A stretch of DNA of 64,000 bases. Source: Hofstenia miamia (lineage: Eukaryota > Xenacoelomorpha > Acoela). Position 1 is the stretch's first letter. Each line of letters starts with the position of its first letter. The DNA is taken from assembly GCA_004352715.1 (NCBI GenBank), contig SCFE01000082.1, positions 1,026,179 through 1,090,178 on the forward strand. Reading direction: 5' to 3'. Shown here piece after piece: positions 60,601-64,000 of the stretch. The notes under the pieces are model-generated. The model searched no databases. It saw only the letters and a list, made by a program, of their open reading frames with translations, and was not told the origin of the DNA. Both the position numbers and the translations under genes were made by a program.

Positions 60601-62640
60601 AAGCAAAAAAGATGAAAAGTTGGTTACTTGATGCCACACTTCTAACAACATTATCCCACGTGAAAATGAATATGAATAGTGTACGCACTCCTATCCTATC
60701 AAAGGTAGATTATTGAGAAGAGCACATCTATCCTACTGAACAATAAATTATCCAGCAATATCTTCAGAATTTATATTTCGGAACAACCTAGGAATCCTAA
60801 GTTCAAAATGTATAATGCAAATATTCTGGCTTCACACAAGTGTTTCGAAAAAAGACCACTCCGCACAATTTTCGTGCAACCAACTGTCACATTTCCTATT
60901 CATATTTAAGATGAATTTAATCTCAAATTGTGGTATAGGAATAAAATCTACCTGATAATCAGTCATAATATACTGCAAACAATAGACGAAACACTCTCAT
61001 AGTACAAATTTAAAAAAATGATGTCAATTATTAAAAGACAGGCAGGTAATTAGTTGTGCTAGTAAATGAAGTGTACTTACTCCCAAATAATGCCATTCAA
61101 CTGTCTTGAAAAACAAAATAAATGATAGATGAAATTAACAAGGAAACCATGGCTTACTCGTGAAGAAGCAAACCAGATGAATTCAGATTATATTACAAGC
61201 AAAGAGGACTTGCCACTGAGATTGAGGTCACCATAACCTAAAGTCAGTATCAGGAATTTCATATCAATCAAAGTGTTGATTTGATGAAAATGTTCTTTAT
61301 GTAGGTGCTTATGAAAAATGAGGTAATGATGTTACAAGACTTCCAAGCAACTGGCTCTCGATGTTGAATACATTACTATAAAAACCAAGATAAAGCCAAA
61401 AACCATGGATAGCTTATGACCTTAGATATCATCAACTTGATCCAAAATGAATAATCTTTGCACCATGAATTTCACTAATTCGTTGCAAAACATTAAAAAC
61501 AGCAAATTGAAACCAATGGTATGTGAAAATAGACAACTATGCAGTCTCATTTGCTTTCTATCAACAATGACAAAAGAGTTTATTCCATTACTGATTAAGT
61601 CAAGGCAAAAAGATATGTGTACATGTTAATTGCAATGAGAAAGAAAACTAAATCTCTAAAAAAGGCTGTTTTAAAATTACATGAATAAATGGAGTTCAAA
61701 GAAACACTTTGCAATTATTAATTGAAAATATACCCACAAAAAGAAAACAAATGCAAACAACTTGCAAACGTGAGATGCATCATTGATGAATTAGGACCGT
61801 TAATAATCTTTTTTACACAGCAATGATTTGCTGTTTCGTGTTAAGATGATGCATAGCATGCCACCACAAGATATAGAAAAAAACTGAAATTATTACTATT
61901 GTCAGGAATTGCAACGCACCACTATCAAGGAATAAGACGGCGAAATGATGATCGGTATCTTTTATAATGAGATCACAACAATAGCCATTGTTCAATACCA
62001 GTGTCAGAGTTTTGCAGAATTTTTGATGTTGTGTTGACAAATACAAGCAAGTTCTACTTCAAATAATCATCAAGATTCAACAGCATCAGTCATCTGTGTG
62101 TGATGGAATTAAATTATTTGATCTCCTTCTAGTATTCTTACAAGTAATCTAAGCTTATTATGACATAGGTTACACACCAGAGCTGATGAAAACTGTGGAA
62201 TGTGGCTTGTGGTGTAGTTTCACGAGATCTTCAGCATCTGTAATATCCAAGGACAACATACGTATTGTCAAAAAATTCTAAAATTGTTCAAATTATTCTT
62301 CCAACAACTACTTTAAGGCTAAGTACTGGTAATCAACATACTTCAAGAGTCGGCACTCTTTCTGTAACGATGGTGTTAAAAGCTCTTCAACTGTACATAA
62401 ATGTCTACAATGTGTCTGTTCCAAAACCCATTAAGAAACTGGGGAAATAACGCCATCTCTAAATCATTTGTGAGCTCCGAAATACAATAAAGAAACGTGT
62501 AATGTGTAAAACTCAAAAGCTTAGATAATTTCAAGAAATGAAATACTGAAAAGATGAAAATGCAATAGAATGTGTTAACAAATGCTCCATTGTTGATAAA
62601 TGGACCCAAGACTATTCCGTTTGTTGCCAAGAGCAATCTA
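57617..62640. other. AT-rich region beyond LIM exon 4
   Basis: I found no LIM exon here. There is (TA)n at 57634-57659, (CT)n at 59114-59131 and a repeat copy at 58258-58480. At 59408-59449 a frame reads CDKCVGKFHSLKTC, a C-x2-C-x4-H-x4-C knuckle like those in retroelement Gag proteins, but with stops just before it (59394-59407) and after it. From 59460 to 62640 both strands give only short, weakly protein-like pieces. They may be old retroelement sequence, because a polypurine tract follows. Confidence 0.4.
58258..58480 (+). repeat. Dispersed repeat family B, copy 1
   Basis: Shares TAGAGCAG, GGAAATAATG, AAATGAGATAG, AATTGATTT-like sequence and GCGAGCATGTACA with 63365-63590 in the same order. 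It lies in a 100-codon open frame (58275-58577) with hydrophobic stretches, which I take to be fortuitous. Confidence 0.5.
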
Positions 62641-62658
62641 GGAGGGAGGGGGGGGGCG
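62641..62658 (+). other. Polypurine tract next to a possible LTR start
   Basis: A run of 16 purines (GGAGGGAGGG then six G) plus CG is followed directly by TGTAGCATAATTGCC. A purine tract abutting TG is how an LTR retrotransposon's 3' LTR begins. The following about 150 bp include AAATATAAAAAGGG, which would suit an LTR promoter. I could not find the LTR's end or a second LTR, so this is tentative. Confidence 0.3.
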
Positions 62659-63364
62659 TGTAGCATAATTGCCTAATTTTAGCTTCTTGTAATTCCTTAC
62701 TATATATTTAATTATTCATTTATTAATTATGCATAATTTGCTTAATAGTCAGTGTAATAATATGAATGAACGCTAACAGAAATATAAAAAGGGAAACCTT
62801 AGTTCATTCAAGCTTCTGTTAACCAAAAATTCTGTCTTTTGCAAATCAAGCAGAAATATAAACCACTACTAAGTCACCTATAGATTTAGCACAAAGTAAT
62901 TCGACACTAGTATTCTGTGTGATCTTTCACTCGCCATAGGACTTGGGCAACATGTGATTGGGAACATAAATGGGAATAGTGAATGCCTTCAGCGGCTAAA
63001 TAAAGTCATTCATCATCATATTATTATTATACGTTTTTCAAATATTACTCATTATTTTTACCAAAATAAATGCGTGGATCACATGGGACAGGAGGACAAG
63101 TACTAAAACAATTCAATGAGGGTCAAATTGCGAGTTGTGATTTCTTAATTAACATAATTTGAGGTATATAATAAGTAAAAATTATTTGTAGGCTTAAAGA
63201 TTTTGTTGCATTCTCTGGATGATATTCACTTAATTCTTACGCCTAGCTTATTAAATATAATATTTACTTCTTATTAAATGCGAAGTCAATTCGTGAGCTT
63301 TTCTATCATGCCATTTGACGAGTCCCGTTGCAGAATTTAGGCGGAACTACACAATCTGGTTCAG
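62659..63364. other. Possible LTR and following non-coding DNA
   Basis: Non-coding, AT-rich. If the LTR idea is right it starts at 62659; its end is undefined. Nothing else is recognised. Confidence 0.3.
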
Positions 63365-63590
63365 CTTGGTGTGTAGAGCAGGCATTGGAATACGGAAATA
63401 ATAATGCATTTATTTACTGATGTCTTATCGAGGCAGAAGCCATTCGGTCTGCATGAAGCAATTTTGGCTGTGTTATTTACAGTATATGTGTGATAACAGA
63501 TAAATGAGATAGAAATTGATTTCGTGCGAGCATGTACATGTAAAACTATTGTTTTATATTAAGTAAAGCTTTGTATGTCTCTCATTCATC
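63365..63590 (+). repeat. Dispersed repeat family B, copy 2
   Basis: Second copy of the sequence at 58258-58480, with GTAGAGCAGG, GGAAATAATAATGCA, AAATGAGATAGAAATTGATT and GCGAGCATGTACATG. Confidence 0.5.
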
Positions 63591-63799
63591 AAGCATGGGA
63601 TTTGGAGTTAACAGGCATGTAAAATACTGTAGCTTGCGCTTATTGTTTACAAAAAATATATCATTTTTGTTATTTTTTATTATTGTTATTAAAATGCCCT
63701 CATTACCAATATTTATGGTAGTTACAATCGTAACAAACTTATTGTGCCTTTAAAGTCACAAACTGTTTTGTTCATATTCTTAAACAATTTTCTACAAGT

Positions 63800-64000
63800 C
63801 TATTAAGAAGTTTCAGAATCATGAGATGCATCAATGGGTAAGAATGTTTCCCTGTTCTGGTGGAAATATGTTATGAAAATTATACATGTACTTAAGTGCA
63901 TTAAAATATTTAATTTTTTCAATAGAAAATCCTATGTTTGCAAATCCATTCAAATTCTTCTCATACCTAGTGTCCAGATAATAAAACCGCTCTAAGCCCA
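63800..64000 (+). repeat. Dispersed repeat family A, cut by the window end
   Basis: TTTTTTCAATAGAAAATCCT, AAATTCTTCTCATACCTAGT and GTCCAGATAATAAAACCGCT match the core seen at 5060-5140 and 21640-21690. The copy continues past the window. Confidence 0.55.

Overview
This is eukaryotic nuclear DNA from an invertebrate animal. It is very AT-rich (about 70% by eye), its genes have long introns with GT..AG sites, it has a metazoan-type linker histone and a tandem-LIM protein gene, and it is full of decayed class I and class II transposons, (TA)n tracts and assembly gaps. The sequence alone does not identify the phylum. AT-rich cnidarians or flatworms would fit the composition, but nothing here decides it.

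Two genes are clear. A single-exon linker histone H1 lies at 14450-14950 (+). A four-LIM-domain protein gene runs from 31657 to at least 57250 (+). Its first coding exon is only 48 bp and is followed by a 21-kb intron. Coding exons at 31657-31704, 52890-53091, 55833-56008 and 57052-57250 join in phase with good LIM zinc-ligand spacing. The last exon, which must finish the fourth LIM domain, is not seen downstream in the window. An exon with exactly the missing half-LIM, the right phase, a stop codon and a nearby AATAAA lies at 3051-3187 on the opposite strand. It is either the end of an inverted paralogue or the gene's own last exon moved by rearrangement or misassembly.

Most of the rest is transposon debris. 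There are many hAT-type elements with 8-bp target duplications (17084-17833 with 17514-17738 nested in it, 38630-38985, 43576-43936, 53750-55598; weaker at 2189-2358 and 32679-32774). A second, inverted hAT copy lies at 23557-25622. There are two decayed Tc1/mariner-like transposases (28038-28595 minus; 40960-41470 plus), a Ty3/gypsy remnant (19655-20730), a 5'-truncated LINE (28960-29913 minus) and another hAT C-terminus (30251-30604 minus). Several dispersed repeat families recur across the window.

The assembly is doubtful in places. N-runs at 18172-18284 and 28750-28849 lie inside (TA)n. Single Ns at 21820, 22419 and 24965 mark stitched joins. One join creates an exact 591-bp tandem duplication; two others bracket a 598-bp insert carrying an unrelated coding fragment. 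I found no tRNA, rRNA, CRISPR or operon-like structure. I see no convincing new multi-gene system; the displaced LIM exon and the nested hAT landscape are the points most worth checking.
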